The notes beneath the pieces were generated by a model. It searched no databases and was not told the DNA's origin. It saw nothing but the letters and a program-made list of their open reading frames with translations. Source: Limnobacter sp. 130 (GTDB lineage: Bacteria; Pseudomonadota; Gammaproteobacteria; Burkholderiales; Burkholderiaceae_B). From it: 64,000 nt of DNA. Each line of letters starts with the position of its first letter. Positions within the stretch are counted from its first letter, which is position 1. The DNA lies in NCBI RefSeq assembly GCF_902506325.1, contig NZ_LR732328.1:865071-929070 (forward strand), written 5' to 3'. The position numbers and the translations under genes are program-made. Positions 53,259-62,325 of the stretch are shown in pieces.

Positions 53259-54437
53259 CTATCTGGAGACAGCCAAAGCCACGCCCATGCCACCGCCGAT
53301 ACACAATGAGGCCAAACCTTTCTTGGCATCGCGCTTGTTCATTTCATGAATCAAGCTTACCAGCACACGGCAACCTGACGCACCAATTGGATGCCCCAAG
53401 GCAATGGCGCCGCCGTTCACGTTGATCTTTGATGTATCCCAACCCATTTCCTTGTTCACGGCACACGCTTGTGCCGCAAAAGCTTCGTTGATTTCCATCA
53501 AGTCCAGCTCAGCAGCAGTCCAGCCTGCTTTTTCCAGGCACTTCTTCGAAGCAGGGACCGGCCCCATACCCATAATGGTCGGATCCAGGCCAGCACTGGC
53601 ATAGGCAGCAATGGTCGCCAACACGGGCAAACCCAGTTCTTTCGCTTTCGCAGCACTCATCAACATCACAGCGGCTGCACCATCATTCAAACCAGATGCG
53701 TTAGCAGCAGTCACACTGCCGTCTTTCTTGAATGCGGGCTTTAACGCGGTCATGTTGTCCAGCGTGGCGCCCAGGCGTGGAAACTCATCGGTGTCAAACA
53801 CCAAGGGGTCGCCTTTGCGCTGAGGAATGCTCAACGGGAAAATTTCATCCTTGAACTGGCCAGCCTTAATTGCAGCTTCAGCTTTGTTCTGGCTTTTCAC
53901 CGCAAACTCATCTTGCTCCGCACGTTGAATACCATACTTGTCCGCCACGTTTTCAGCGGTAATGCCCATGTGGTACTGGTTGTACACGTCCCACAGGCCA
54001 TCCACGATCATGCTGTCTACCAGCTTGGCGTCTCCCATGCGAAAACCATCGCGGCTGCCCATCATCACATGGGGCGCTGCACTCATGTTTTCCTGACCAC
54101 CGGCAATCACGATTTCAGCGTCGCCGCAGGCAATCGCTTGTGCGCCCAGCATCACTGCCTTCAGGCCAGAACCGCAGACTTTGTTAATTGTCAGAGCAGG
54201 CACAGTGTTCGGCAATCCCGCTTTGATGACAGACTGACGGGCCGGATTTTGACCCGAACCAGCGGTGAGCACCTGTCCCAGAATCACTTCTGAAATCTGC
54301 TCACCCTTCACGCCCGTTTTCTCAAGCAAACCTTTGATCACGTGCGCCCCCAACTCTGGCGCAGAAATTTTGGCAAGTGATCCACCAAACTTGCCCAGTG
54401 CGGTTCTGCCCGCAGCAACAATTACCACTTCAGTCAT
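53259..54437 (-). CDS. phaA: Acetyl-CoA acetyltransferase (PhaA)
   Basis: 392 aa thiolase; ribosome binding site AAGGAGAG directly before the ATG. The acyl-enzyme Cys lies in [12 protein letters not shown] (about 88), the His in [11 protein letters not shown] (about 348) and the second Cys in SLCIGGGMG (about 378). It condenses two acetyl-CoA to acetoacetyl-CoA, the first step of PHB synthesis. It is placed between phaC (21 bases upstream) and phaB, as in Cupriavidus. It differs clearly from the second thiolase at 49054-50235. Confidence 0.95.
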   Translation of the reverse strand: MTEVVIVAAGRTALGKFGGSLAKISAPELGAHVIKGLLEKTGVKGEQISEVILGQVLTAGSGQNPARQSVIKAGLPNTVPALTINKVCGSGLKAVMLGAQAIACGDAEIVIAGGQENMSAAPHVMMGSRDGFRMGDAKLVDSMIVDGLWDVYNQYHMGITAENVADKYGIQRAEQDEFAVKSQNKAEAAIKAGQFKDEIFPLSIPQRKGDPLVFDTDEFPRLGATLDNMTALKPAFKKDGSVTAANASGLNDGAAAVMLMSAAKAKELGLPVLATIAAYASAGLDPTIMGMGPVPASKKCLEKAGWTAAELDLMEINEAFAAQACAVNKEMGWDTSKINVNGGAIALGHPIGASGCRVLVSLIHEMNKRDAKKGLASLCIGGGMGVALAVSR

Positions 54438-54458
54438 GTCAACTCTCCTTACAGGTTT

Positions 54459-56297
54459 TTATACGGCTCGCTGTTTGACGTATCGTCCAGGTGCGGGCTC
54501 AATGGATTTGAATTTTGTATTGCCGGGTTTTGCTGGCGCTTTCACTTCTCCGCCTTTCATGGACTCAAGCCACTGCGCCCAATCATTCCACCAACTGCCA
54601 GGCACTTCTTTGGCTTGCTTGAACCATTGCTCAGGGGTATCTGGAATTTCACCTTCACACACCCAGTAATTGCGTTTGTTTTTATTGGCCGGGTTGATAA
54701 CACCGGCAATGTGGCCACTGGCACCCAGCACAAACCTGGATTCACCGCTCACCAAATGGCTAGTTTGAAAGGCACTTCGCCAGGGCACAATGTGGTCTTC
54801 ACGAGTTGCCAAAATGTAAACAGGTACATCGATCAAACCCAAATCAACCGGCATGCCACAAACCATGGCTTTGCCCGGCTGGCACACCTTGTTTTCCAGG
54901 TAAGTATTCCGCAGGTACCAAGCAAACATGGGGCCCGGTAAATTGGTGCTGTCACTGTTCCAGTACAACAAATCGAACACGGGTGGCTTTTCACCTTTCA
55001 GGTAATTGTTCACCACGTAATTCCAGATCAAATCATTTGGGCGCAGCGAGGAAAAAGCACTCGATAAATCTTTGCCGGGCATAACCCCACCCTGACCAAT
55101 GCTTTCTTCCCGCGCCTTGACCTGCTCCTCGTCCACAAATACACCCAAGGCACCAGTGTCGGTGAAGTCGAGCAAGGTGGTCAAAAACGTGACACTGTTG
55201 ACACTGTCGTCTTCGCGATTGGCCAATGTCGACAAAGCCGTTGCCAAAAGCGTGCCGCCCACACAAAAACCAAGCACGTTCAGCTTGGGTTGTTTGGTGA
55301 TGGTTTTGACAACATCAATGGCCTTGATTACGCCATCTTCAACATAGCCATCCCAACTGAAATGCCCTTCAGCCTCGGTGGGGTTTTTCCAGGACACCAG
55401 AAACAAAGTGTGGCCTTGGCTAACCACGAAGTTAACCAGTGAATTGGCGGGTTGAAGGTCGAGAATGTAAAATTTATTGATGCACGGCGGCACAAACAAC
55501 ATGGGCTGTTTACCCACTTTTTCAGTGGTGGGCTTGTACTGCAGCAGTTGAAAATAATCGCACTCAAACACCACGTCACCAGGTGTAGTGGCTACATTCA
55601 CACCCACTTCAAATGCATCTTCATCGGTTTGTGAAATGCGACCTTTTTGCATGTCTGCCATCAGGTTTTGAATGGCCTGTGTCAGGCTTTCACCTTTGCT
55701 CTCCAGCAATTTTTTCTGCGCTTCCGGATTGGTAACAAAGAAATTGGAAGGGCTCAGTGCATCGACAAACTGCTCAACGGCGTACTCAACCTTGCGTTTT
55801 TCAGGACTGCTGTCGGGCACCAGTTCAACAATACGTTTCGTGAACCGTGCGTTCAGCGAATACATGGCCGCAGTGAACTCATACACACCGTGGTCGTGCC
55901 AATCGGGTGAAGCAAAGCGCTTGTCACCCTGAATCCAGGTGTCAAGAGATACAGGCTGTGTGGCCTTGGACTCGGGATTGGGTAAATTGGAAAACGCCGA
56001 AGCCAGCAATGCGGACAACTCGGCAGCGTATTCAGTTTGAATTTGCCCCAGTGAATGCACCGGGATTTGGGTCAGTGCAGCCTGGCAAGCACCCATGATC
56101 GAATTCATGAATGGCTGAATGGCTCCCATGGTTGCATTTTGTAACGGCACTGAGGCTTGCAATCCCGGGATTGGCCCCAGTTGCCCGAAGGCACCCATGG
56201 CCTGCTGAAACTGGGCCTGCATCTGCTGCTGCATTTGTTCTGCAACAGGCAATAGCTGACCGAAGACTTCGTTAAAGTCTGGTATTTGTTTGTTCAC
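54459..56297 (-). CDS. phaC: Class I polyhydroxyalkanoate synthase
   Basis: 612 aa from a GTG at 56297, chosen because a strong ribosome binding site (AAGGAG, six bases away) precedes it; the frame also allows a TTG at 56381 (640 aa), but that TTG is part of a TTGACA promoter hexamer. Class I synthases are about 590 aa. The lipase-like box has the catalytic Cys in VLGFCVGGTLLA, the Asp in TREDHIVPW and the His in GASGHIAGV. The N-terminal region (about 1-90 from the GTG) is Gln/Met-rich and helical, as in other PhaC. It polymerises (R)-3-hydroxyacyl-CoA on granules. First gene of phaCAB. Confidence 0.93.
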   Translation of the reverse strand: MNKQIPDFNEVFGQLLPVAEQMQQQMQAQFQQAMGAFGQLGPIPGLQASVPLQNATMGAIQPFMNSIMGACQAALTQIPVHSLGQIQTEYAAELSALLASAFSNLPNPESKATQPVSLDTWIQGDKRFASPDWHDHGVYEFTAAMYSLNARFTKRIVELVPDSSPEKRKVEYAVEQFVDALSPSNFFVTNPEAQKKLLESKGESLTQAIQNLMADMQKGRISQTDEDAFEVGVNVATTPGDVVFECDYFQLLQYKPTTEKVGKQPMLFVPPCINKFYILDLQPANSLVNFVVSQGHTLFLVSWKNPTEAEGHFSWDGYVEDGVIKAIDVVKTITKQPKLNVLGFCVGGTLLATALSTLANREDDSVNSVTFLTTLLDFTDTGALGVFVDEEQVKAREESIGQGGVMPGKDLSSAFSSLRPNDLIWNYVVNNYLKGEKPPVFDLLYWNSDSTNLPGPMFAWYLRNTYLENKVCQPGKAMVCGMPVDLGLIDVPVYILATREDHIVPWRSAFQTSHLVSGESRFVLGASGHIAGVINPANKNKRNYWVCEGEIPDTPEQWFKQAKEVPGSWWNDWAQWLESMKGGEVKAPAKPGNTKFKSIEPAPGRYVKQRAV

Positions 56298-56351
56298 CTT
56301 CCTCTCCTTTGCGGGCGCAATACGCTCCCTTGGCTCGTCGGCCTTTTGTAT

Positions 56352-56381
56352 ATTGTGCACCGCAACATTTTGACTTGTCAA
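56352..56381 (-). promoter_or_regulatory. Candidate sigma-70 promoter of phaC
   Basis: The minus strand has TTGACA (complement of 56376-56381), an 18-base spacer and CACAAT (complement of 56352-56357): six of six and four of six. The start would be near 56345, giving a ~48-nt leader to the GTG start of phaC. TTGAC-AA-GTCAA around the -35 is also a dyad that might bind a regulator. Confidence 0.5.
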
Positions 56382-56475
56382 ATAATTGTATGCCTCTGAC
56401 CCTTACTGTTTGCTGATGAGCCCGATTTCATGCACCATCTCCAGTGTATTCGTTTCACCCTAGAGTTCACAAAAG

Positions 56476-56730
56476 ATGTACATCGTAATTATTGGCTGGA
56501 TGTATGTGGTTACCTTGATGGCAGCCACTGAAACAAACTTCGTGGCAGGCATTGTCACTTTTCTGTTTTACGGGGCGTTGCCCTGCGCAGTGCTGGCTTA
56601 TTTGATGGGAACAAAGTCGAGGCGGCTTAAACGACTTGCTCAGGAAGAAGCCGAATTAGTGTCGCAAAACGCCCAGAAGGAACACCCTGCTGTTGCCCCC
56701 GTCGATGAGAAAACCAGCGTAAATCAGTGA
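56476..56730 (+). CDS. Small conserved-type membrane protein
   Basis: 84 aa. Two hydrophobic helices are visible: MYIVIIGWMYVVTLMAA at the N-terminus and AGIVTFLFYGALPCAVLAYLMG (about 25-46), followed by a basic stretch (KSRRLKRL) and an acidic/polar tail, so it would be a hairpin-like inner-membrane protein with a cytoplasmic C-terminus. I recall similar short proteins in Burkholderiales but cannot name a family. It is divergent from phaC, and its last ~100 bases overlap the 3' end of convergent pgeF. No clear ribosome binding site precedes the ATG, which lowers confidence a little. Confidence 0.6.
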   Translation: MYIVIIGWMYVVTLMAATETNFVAGIVTFLFYGALPCAVLAYLMGTKSRRLKRLAQEEAELVSQNAQKEHPAVAPVDEKTSVNQ

Positions 56731-57460
56731 CAGTGTCCCAATCGCCAGCCTGAACTTTGCCTACACCCAAGTCGTCAAGCACACAACGAGCCAGACCATA
56801 GATATTCGCCAGAAATTTTCCGTCAGACCCAGCGGGTTTGAAACACATTGAGGATGTGGTGATTTTCTGGACAAAGGCATTCAATACCTCAGAACCCACC
56901 TCGAACGACTCCGGTCCAATTGCCGGTCCCAACCAAACCTTGATCTGACCCATCGGCACATTGCACGCGCTACCCAGCGCTTTGGCTGTGGCCTGTAGTA
57001 CGCCAGCATGCAAACCCCGCCAGCCCGCATGTGCTGCGGCAACACCGATGGCTTTGCCGGAATAATCAAAGGCGGCAAATACAGCAGGCAGGCAATCTGC
57101 GGTCATGATGGCCAAAGCAACATTGCTGTTGACGCATGTAGAGGCATCAGCACTTGGTGGCATGGCACCAAGGCCATGTGAATTGGTTAACAGACCGGCA
57201 TCAAATACATCGCACCCATGCACCTGATTCAGCCAAAGAACCGGGGCACCCATTTCCTGCTGAACAACGCTGCGCCTGTTTTCGACATCGTCCAGTTCAT
57301 CTCCAACATGTGTACCCAAATTGAAACCATAAGGGCCAGTGTCAAAGGCAGGATCGCCGAATCCGGTTTGCGTTACACACACCTTCACCCCCAACCAGTT
57401 TGGGCCGATTTCGGCCAATGGCAGGAATTTATTCGATTTCTTCGAGGTCATCATCGTCAT
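56627..57460 (-). CDS. pgeF: Peptidoglycan editing factor PgeF (YfiH/laccase-domain, DUF152)
   Basis: About 277 aa from the ATG at 57460; ATGs at 57454 and 57451 are equally possible, and the frame extends to 57505. All starts overlap the end of rluD. The family (Cu-oxidase_4) is a multicopper-oxidase-like hydrolase that removes wrong amino acids from peptidoglycan precursors. Motifs: NLGTHVGDE, LNQVHGCDV with the first His (about 83), MTADCLPA with Asp-Cys and AAAHAGWRGL with the second His. The C-terminal DLRWFSHRR stretch is reduced but present. The rluD-pgeF order is widespread in proteobacteria. Confidence 0.88.
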   Translation of the reverse strand: MTMMTSKKSNKFLPLAEIGPNWLGVKVCVTQTGFGDPAFDTGPYGFNLGTHVGDELDDVENRRSVVQQEMGAPVLWLNQVHGCDVFDAGLLTNSHGLGAMPPSADASTCVNSNVALAIMTADCLPAVFAAFDYSGKAIGVAAAHAGWRGLHAGVLQATAKALGSACNVPMGQIKVWLGPAIGPESFEVGSEVLNAFVQKITTSSMCFKPAGSDGKFLANIYGLARCVLDDLGVGKVQAGDWDTVTDLRWFSHRRGQQQGVPSGRFATLIRLLPEQVV

Positions 57461-58595
57461 CAAATCGCACCAGCACCGAGGCCTTGTGTTGGTGTGCTTC
57501 CTCAAGCACAGCCTCTTCGACCTCGTCGCTGTGAAAGTCTATGCCAGCCATTTCTCCCAGCAAACGCAAGTCCTCTGGGGCCTTGGCCACATATTCAGGC
57601 CATTCATGGTTACCAAGGCTTTCATCCCAATCTTCTGCAGCTTCATCAGTGCCCTGCACATGAAAATGAGCCGGGTCGGGAAAGCTGAGATGCGTGGCAT
57701 GCAAGGCCTGGCGCTCAAACTTTTCTCCATTTGGAAGCTCGATGGACGACAGCCTTAACGCCGAATGACTGCCAGCCCCCCTGATTTTATAAACAGGATC
57801 GGCCACCAAGGCAAAACCTGCATGCTGTGCATGCACGCGAATTTGATGGGTACGCCCCGTTTCAAGGCGACACACCATCAAAGTGACAGGCACCTCAAGC
57901 AGTTCACCGAAGGCTACCGGGGTAAAGTGAGTGACTGCGGGCTTGCCATGATCAACCACAGCCATGCGCAAGCGGTTGCGCGGGTCGCGGCCCAAGGGGT
58001 TGTTCACAGTTAGCGAGTTGGCAATGCGCCCCCACACCATGGCCAAGTACACACGTTTTACAATTCGGGCTTGCAGCATCTGGACCAGCTTCACCTGGGT
58101 TTCCTGAGTTCGAGCCACCACCATCAGGCCGGTGGTGTCGGCATCCAGACGGTGAACAATACCCGCACGGGGCACGTGGATCAATTCGGGGTCAAGGTGA
58201 TACAAACCATTCATCAAGGTACCCGTCCAGTGCCCAGGCGCAGGGTGAACCACCAAACCCGCCTGCTTGTTGACCACTGTGTATTCCTGGGTGCGCGCCA
58301 CAATGTCCAGGCCCATGTCCTCAGGTATCAATGCCTGCATGTGGGCAAGAACCCCTGGACTAAGCGCGATGCGGTCCATGCCTTGTACTTTCTGGTTGCC
58401 TTTGGCTGCGGCCACGCCATTGACCAGCACCCGCTCCTCTTTTAACCAGCCCTGCAGGCGGGAACGGGAATACTGCGGGAACAACTCGGCAATCACTTTG
58501 TCCAAGCGAGAACCACCCAGTTCCATAGGCACCCGGGCTTGCAAAGGTTGATCGGGTTGCGCGCTTTCTGCGTCGTCGTGAATTTGGGAGGTCAT
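57429..58595 (-). CDS. rluD: 23S rRNA pseudouridine(1911/1915/1917) synthase
   Basis: 388 aa, longer than the ~326 of E. coli. An N-terminal S4 RNA-binding domain (SRLDKVIAELFPQYSRSRLQGWLKEERVLVNG, read in two halves) is followed by the RluA-type catalytic domain with the Asp in HRLDADTTGLMVV (about 145) and the RTHQIRVHAQHAG motif. About 60 extra residues at the C-terminus are strongly acidic and end in a run of Asp/Glu (DDDDDLEEIE). It modifies helix 69 of the large ribosomal subunit. It shares a divergent promoter region with bamD and overlaps pgeF. Confidence 0.93.
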   Translation of the reverse strand: MTSQIHDDAESAQPDQPLQARVPMELGGSRLDKVIAELFPQYSRSRLQGWLKEERVLVNGVAAAKGNQKVQGMDRIALSPGVLAHMQALIPEDMGLDIVARTQEYTVVNKQAGLVVHPAPGHWTGTLMNGLYHLDPELIHVPRAGIVHRLDADTTGLMVVARTQETQVKLVQMLQARIVKRVYLAMVWGRIANSLTVNNPLGRDPRNRLRMAVVDHGKPAVTHFTPVAFGELLEVPVTLMVCRLETGRTHQIRVHAQHAGFALVADPVYKIRGAGSHSALRLSSIELPNGEKFERQALHATHLSFPDPAHFHVQGTDEAAEDWDESLGNHEWPEYVAKAPEDLRLLGEMAGIDFHSDEVEEAVLEEAHQHKASVLVRFDDDDDLEEIE

Positions 58596-58633
58596 AAATT
58601 AAAATCGAATCTTTCAATTGAGTATGCCGCCGG

Positions 58634-58662
58634 TGGGCAGCACGGGCTTTGCCCGATATAAT
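58634..58662 (+). promoter_or_regulatory. Sigma-70 promoter of bamD
   Basis: TGGGCA (58634-58639), a 17-base spacer and TATAAT (58657-58662): four of six and six of six. Transcription would start near 58669, about 40 bases before the bamD ATG at 58711. Confidence 0.6.
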
Positions 58663-58710
58663 GGAAAACCATAGATGATCAAACAGGGACACTTCGGGTT
58701 TCGAAATCAC

Positions 58711-59559
58711 ATGAACAAAACCACATTGGCCCCGCGCAATACTTGGCTGCGCACATTATCGCAGTTATTCCTGATCCCCGCGTTGATTTTCGCACTGGCT
58801 GCCTGCGGCTCGGCAAAACAATTCGATGAAACCGAGGGTTGGAGCCCTGCCCGCCTTTACGAGGAAGCCAAAGCAGAAATTGATGTGGGCAACTACGAAC
58901 GCGGCATCGAATTGCTGGAAAAGCTGGAAGCGCGCTACCCTTACGGCCGTTTTGCGCAGCAAGCTCAAATTGACACCGCATTTGCCTATTACAAGTCTGG
59001 CGACAATGCCCAGGCTTTGGCAGCGACCGACCGCTTCATCAAGCTGTACCCCAACCACCAAAACCTTGATTATGTGTATTACCTGCGTGGTCTAATCAGC
59101 TTTAACGAAGACAAAGGCATTTTTGCACTGCTTTCTGGCGAAGATCAAAGTGCTCGCGACCCGAAAGGAACACGCGCAGCATTTGATGCGTTCAAGGAAG
59201 TAGTCAGTCGCTTTCCTGAGAGCAAATATTACGACGACAGCAAGTCTCGCCTTCAATACCTGGTGAATGCACTGGCGCAAAACGAGTTGCATGTGGCCCG
59301 CTACTATTACAGGCGTGGCGCCTACCTGGCCGCCGTTAACCGGGCTCAGGAAGTGGTTCGTCGATTCGAACAGACACCCTCCATTGAGGAAGCCCTGTTT
59401 ATCAGCCTGAGAAGCTACGAGAAATTGAATATGACCGCCTTGGCGGCAGACACCAAGCGTGTGATCAACCTGAACTTCAAAGACAGCCCTTACTGGGATA
59501 TGGATCTTCCAGAGAAGGAAAAGGTTGAAGCCAAGTGGTGGCAGGTCTGGAAAGAGTAA
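58711..59559 (+). CDS. bamD: Outer membrane assembly lipoprotein BamD
   Basis: 282 aa from the ATG at 58711; an in-frame ATG at 58675 would add 12 residues in front of the signal peptide and is less likely. The lipoprotein signal ends in LAAC|GS (cysteine about residue 32). Five TPR-like repeats follow, beginning SPARLYEEAKAEIDVGNYERGIELLEKLEARYPYG (two segments), with RLQYLVNALAQNELHVARYYYRRGAYLAAVNRAQEVV later. BamD is the essential lipoprotein of the BAM complex that folds outer-membrane proteins. Length and repeat layout are normal. It is divergent from rluD, as in many betaproteobacteria. Confidence 0.95.
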   Translation: MNKTTLAPRNTWLRTLSQLFLIPALIFALAACGSAKQFDETEGWSPARLYEEAKAEIDVGNYERGIELLEKLEARYPYGRFAQQAQIDTAFAYYKSGDNAQALAATDRFIKLYPNHQNLDYVYYLRGLISFNEDKGIFALLSGEDQSARDPKGTRAAFDAFKEVVSRFPESKYYDDSKSRLQYLVNALAQNELHVARYYYRRGAYLAAVNRAQEVVRRFEQTPSIEEALFISLRSYEKLNMTALAADTKRVINLNFKDSPYWDMDLPEKEKVEAKWWQVWKE

Positions 59560-59577
59560 ACACTCTTCTGGTTTTAT

Positions 59578-59606
59578 AAAAAAGGATCCTTCGTGGATCC
59601 TTTTTT
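59578..59606. terminator. Bidirectional terminator between bamD and the helicase gene
   Basis: AAAAAAGGATCC (59578-59589) pairs with GGATCCTTTTTT (59595-59606) around five bases, giving a U-tract on both strands. It serves convergent bamD and the helicase gene; the helicase stop codon overlaps its edge. Confidence 0.9.
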
Positions 59607-61569
59607 ATTTTTGGCGCTTGTCAGTCATGAACTGAATAGCCACTTTCAATTCTCGTGTGCGCTTGAACGGCGGCAAACTACGCCAAAGCAGCTTGCCATA
59701 GCCTTTTTCTACCAAGCGACGGTCGCCAATCAGCAATACACCCCAATCTGATTCGTCACGAATCAAGCGGCCTGCTCCCTGCTTCAAGGCAATGGCAGCA
59801 TCGGGCAATGACAGATCCTGAAACGCATTGCCACCGCGGTTTTTAATCAACTCACTTTTGGCTTGAAACACAGGATCATCAGGTGGTGCAAACGGCAACT
59901 TGTCGATGATGACCAAGCGCAGCCCTTCACCCCGAATGTCCACACCTTCCCAAAAGCTGGCGGCCCCCACCAAAACCGGGTTATTCAACACCCGGAACTG
60001 TTCAAGCAACTCGGCCCTGGATGCTTCCCCCTGGACCAACAAGCTCCAATCAAGCTCGTCCTTCTCAATGCGTTCACGCAGGTATTCCCCCACTTGCTTG
60101 ACCGCGCGATGGCTGGTGCACAGAAAAAACACGCCGCCCTCACTGGCTTGCAGCAACGGCCACACCGTTTCGCACAACTTCTTGCTGAATTGGGGCTCGT
60201 TTGGAAACGGGAGATTGTCGGGTACACACAGCAATGCCTGCGACTCATAGTCAAAAGGACTGGGCAACAAAAGCTGTTGGCAATCATCCAGCCCCACCTG
60301 CAAGGTGAAGTGCTGCAAGCTTTCCTTGATACTCAAGGTGGCACTGGTAAACACCCACGCTTTGGGCTGTTCGGCATACAACTTGGCAAATGCATTGGAT
60401 ACATCCAGTGGTGAATCACAGAACTGAACCACATGGGTAGACACACTCACCCATCGCACAGATTGTTCATCGGCTTGCGCGGTTGCGGGCGAGAACCAAT
60501 CTTGCCAGCGCAGGCACAGCTCGCTTGCCCGGCCCATCAGTTTCACCCACGACTCATTGCGCACCGACAATGGGCTGATCATTTCAATCAAGCCCTCCAG
60601 GCGACTTTCAAAGTCAGCGCACACGGCAGCCACGCCATTCAAGGCCAAAAACTGGGCATGCGTGAACCGCGCTGAATCAATCTCGGTACCTACGATTCGG
60701 CGAATTTCCTTCAGGGCAAGCTCCATGGGGCGGAGCACGGTGTCCCAATCGCCAGCATCCGCACTGGAAGTTCGGCCTTCAATGAGTACATCACGCAAAA
60801 ACTCCTGACACTGGGCTGTGGATATCGCCTGTCCAAGCAGGCTTGTCGCGATATCTGGCAACTGGTGTGCTTCGTCAAATACGATTACATCGCAGGCGGG
60901 CAGCAATTCTGCAATTCCCTCTTCTTTCAGCGCAAGGTCGGCCAAAAACAAATGGTGATTCACCACAACCACCTCTGCGTCCAGCGCATCCCGGCGCGCC
61001 TTGTTCACAAAACACTCCGAGGCATTGGGGCATTCGCCACCCAAACAGTTGTCTTTGTTGGAAGTTACCCAGCTCCACACGGCGGAATCCTCGGGCACGC
61101 CTGCACAATCGGCGCGATCACCCGTGTGAGTGCGGCCTGCAAATAGTTTCACTTTTTGAAGATGATCCACTTCACGCGGCGACGGCAAACGTGCCTCTTT
61201 TAAAGCCCGCTCAAGGTGAAAATGGCACACATAATTTTGACGGCCTTTCAGCAAAGCCACATTAACCGGCACCCCCAAGGCTTCACGAACCAACGGAAGG
61301 TCTTTGTTGAACAACTGATCTTGCAAAGTTTTGGTGGCCGTGGACAACAATACCCTGCGACCCGACAACAAGGCAGGCACGACATACGCAAAGGTTTTGC
61401 CTGTACCTGTGCCCGCCTCGACAACCAAAGCGCTTTGTTTCTCAATGGCCTGCCCCACGGCTTGTGCCATCTCGATTTGTGATTCGCGTGCACTGAACCC
61501 AGGCAAACGGCGAGCCAAAGCGCCACCAGGGGCGAATGCCTCGTTCAAGGGTTCAGAAAAATCAAACAT
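59605..61569 (-). CDS. ATP-dependent DNA helicase, DinG/YoaA family
   Basis: 654 aa XPD-like 5'-3' helicase. Walker A is VEAGTGTGKTFAYVVPALL (about 51-69). Four Cys that would hold the 4Fe-4S cluster lie in ADCAG, DNCLGGECPN and SECFV (about 155-190), then the DEAH box VIVFDEAHQLPD (about 230), and C-terminal motifs VFTSATLS, GAASFWEGVD and QGAGRLIRDE. Length and motifs suit YoaA more than DinG, which is about 710 aa. Such helicases act on R-loops and damaged forks. It is followed upstream by a YdcH-like gene on the same strand, 30 bases away. Confidence 0.9.
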   Translation of the reverse strand: MFDFSEPLNEAFAPGGALARRLPGFSARESQIEMAQAVGQAIEKQSALVVEAGTGTGKTFAYVVPALLSGRRVLLSTATKTLQDQLFNKDLPLVREALGVPVNVALLKGRQNYVCHFHLERALKEARLPSPREVDHLQKVKLFAGRTHTGDRADCAGVPEDSAVWSWVTSNKDNCLGGECPNASECFVNKARRDALDAEVVVVNHHLFLADLALKEEGIAELLPACDVIVFDEAHQLPDIATSLLGQAISTAQCQEFLRDVLIEGRTSSADAGDWDTVLRPMELALKEIRRIVGTEIDSARFTHAQFLALNGVAAVCADFESRLEGLIEMISPLSVRNESWVKLMGRASELCLRWQDWFSPATAQADEQSVRWVSVSTHVVQFCDSPLDVSNAFAKLYAEQPKAWVFTSATLSIKESLQHFTLQVGLDDCQQLLLPSPFDYESQALLCVPDNLPFPNEPQFSKKLCETVWPLLQASEGGVFFLCTSHRAVKQVGEYLRERIEKDELDWSLLVQGEASRAELLEQFRVLNNPVLVGAASFWEGVDIRGEGLRLVIIDKLPFAPPDDPVFQAKSELIKNRGGNAFQDLSLPDAAIALKQGAGRLIRDESDWGVLLIGDRRLVEKGYGKLLWRSLPPFKRTRELKVAIQFMTDKRQK

Positions 61570-61599
61570 GCAGGATACAGGTGCGTTTAGGTGTAAAAG

Positions 61600-61815
61600 T
61601 TAGGCGGGAATATCGGGTTCAAGCTGAATTTGGAGCAGCGTAATCGAGTCTTTGATTTGCAACTTTCGCTTTTTCAACCTGCGAACCTGTAGCTGATCGA
61701 AACCTGCCTGCGCCGTGAGCATGGCAATTATTTGATCCAGGTCGCGGTGCTCGACTTGCAGTTCTACGATTCGTCGCTTGATCGATTCAATGTCTTCAGT
61801 GTGGACCATGGGCAT
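61600..61815 (-). CDS. YdcH-like small coiled-coil protein (DUF465)
   Basis: 71 aa. The sequence is helical and charged: HTEDIESIKRRIVELQVEHRDLDQII followed by LRRLKKRKLQIKD-type heptads (here VRRLKKRKLQIKDSI), the pattern of DUF465 proteins such as YdcH. The length is normal. The role of the family is unknown. The start may be at 61815 or two codons later (61809). It lies directly upstream of the helicase gene on the same strand and may share its transcript. Confidence 0.75.
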   Translation of the reverse strand: MPMVHTEDIESIKRRIVELQVEHRDLDQIIAMLTAQAGFDQLQVRRLKKRKLQIKDSITLLQIQLEPDIPA

Positions 61816-61914
61816 TCAGGTTGAACCAGCTCGGTGTTGTGAACATTGTAGCCGCAAGTGAACGAAGGCTGGAAACAATCTACCCGAAGTGGATCACCCG
61901 TTCTGCGGCCTGTT

Positions 61915-62313
61915 TTAGTTTGGTGTTCTCGCGCGTCGATTCGCATACTCATTCAAACGAATCATGTCTTCGGCCTGACCTTGAACTTCCAGGTGTGCCC
62001 TGCGAATTTGAGCGCCTTGTAAACGCACATCGTCCAGGCAACTGGATACAAAAAACTTTTTGTAACAGGCGCGTGACTGTTCGTTCAACTCGTACTCCAG
62101 GTACTCAAGTTGTTTTTCACGCTCAGCCACGTAGGCTCGTGCTTGGTCAAGCGTATTTGGCGCTTGGGGTTTACTTGCCTGAAGTTGGATCGTGCTGCAA
62201 GCTGCCAGCAACAAGGCCGAAGCTGGCAAAATGCGGGTGAACAGGCCTTGCACCCTGACCCCGAAGGACTTCACAAGCTGTGGCACAATGCCCTGCTTAC
62301 TTTGAAAACTCAT
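61915..62313 (-). CDS. Putative lipoprotein of unknown function
   Basis: 132 aa. A hydrophobic segment ending in the lipobox LLLAACS (cysteine about residue 39) predicts a lipoprotein; the 25 residues before it are longer than usual, so a later start (for example a GTG near residue 20) is possible. The mature part is charged and probably helical (LDQARAYVAEREKQLEYLEYEL), with two Cys in RACYKKFFVSSCLDDVR that may pair. I do not recognise the family. It is divergent from tex by about 12 bases and lies about 100 bases upstream of the YdcH-like gene on the same strand. Confidence 0.65.
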   Translation of the reverse strand: MSFQSKQGIVPQLVKSFGVRVQGLFTRILPASALLLAACSTIQLQASKPQAPNTLDQARAYVAEREKQLEYLEYELNEQSRACYKKFFVSSCLDDVRLQGAQIRRAHLEVQGQAEDMIRLNEYANRRARTPN

Positions 62314-62325
62314 AGATCAGAATCC

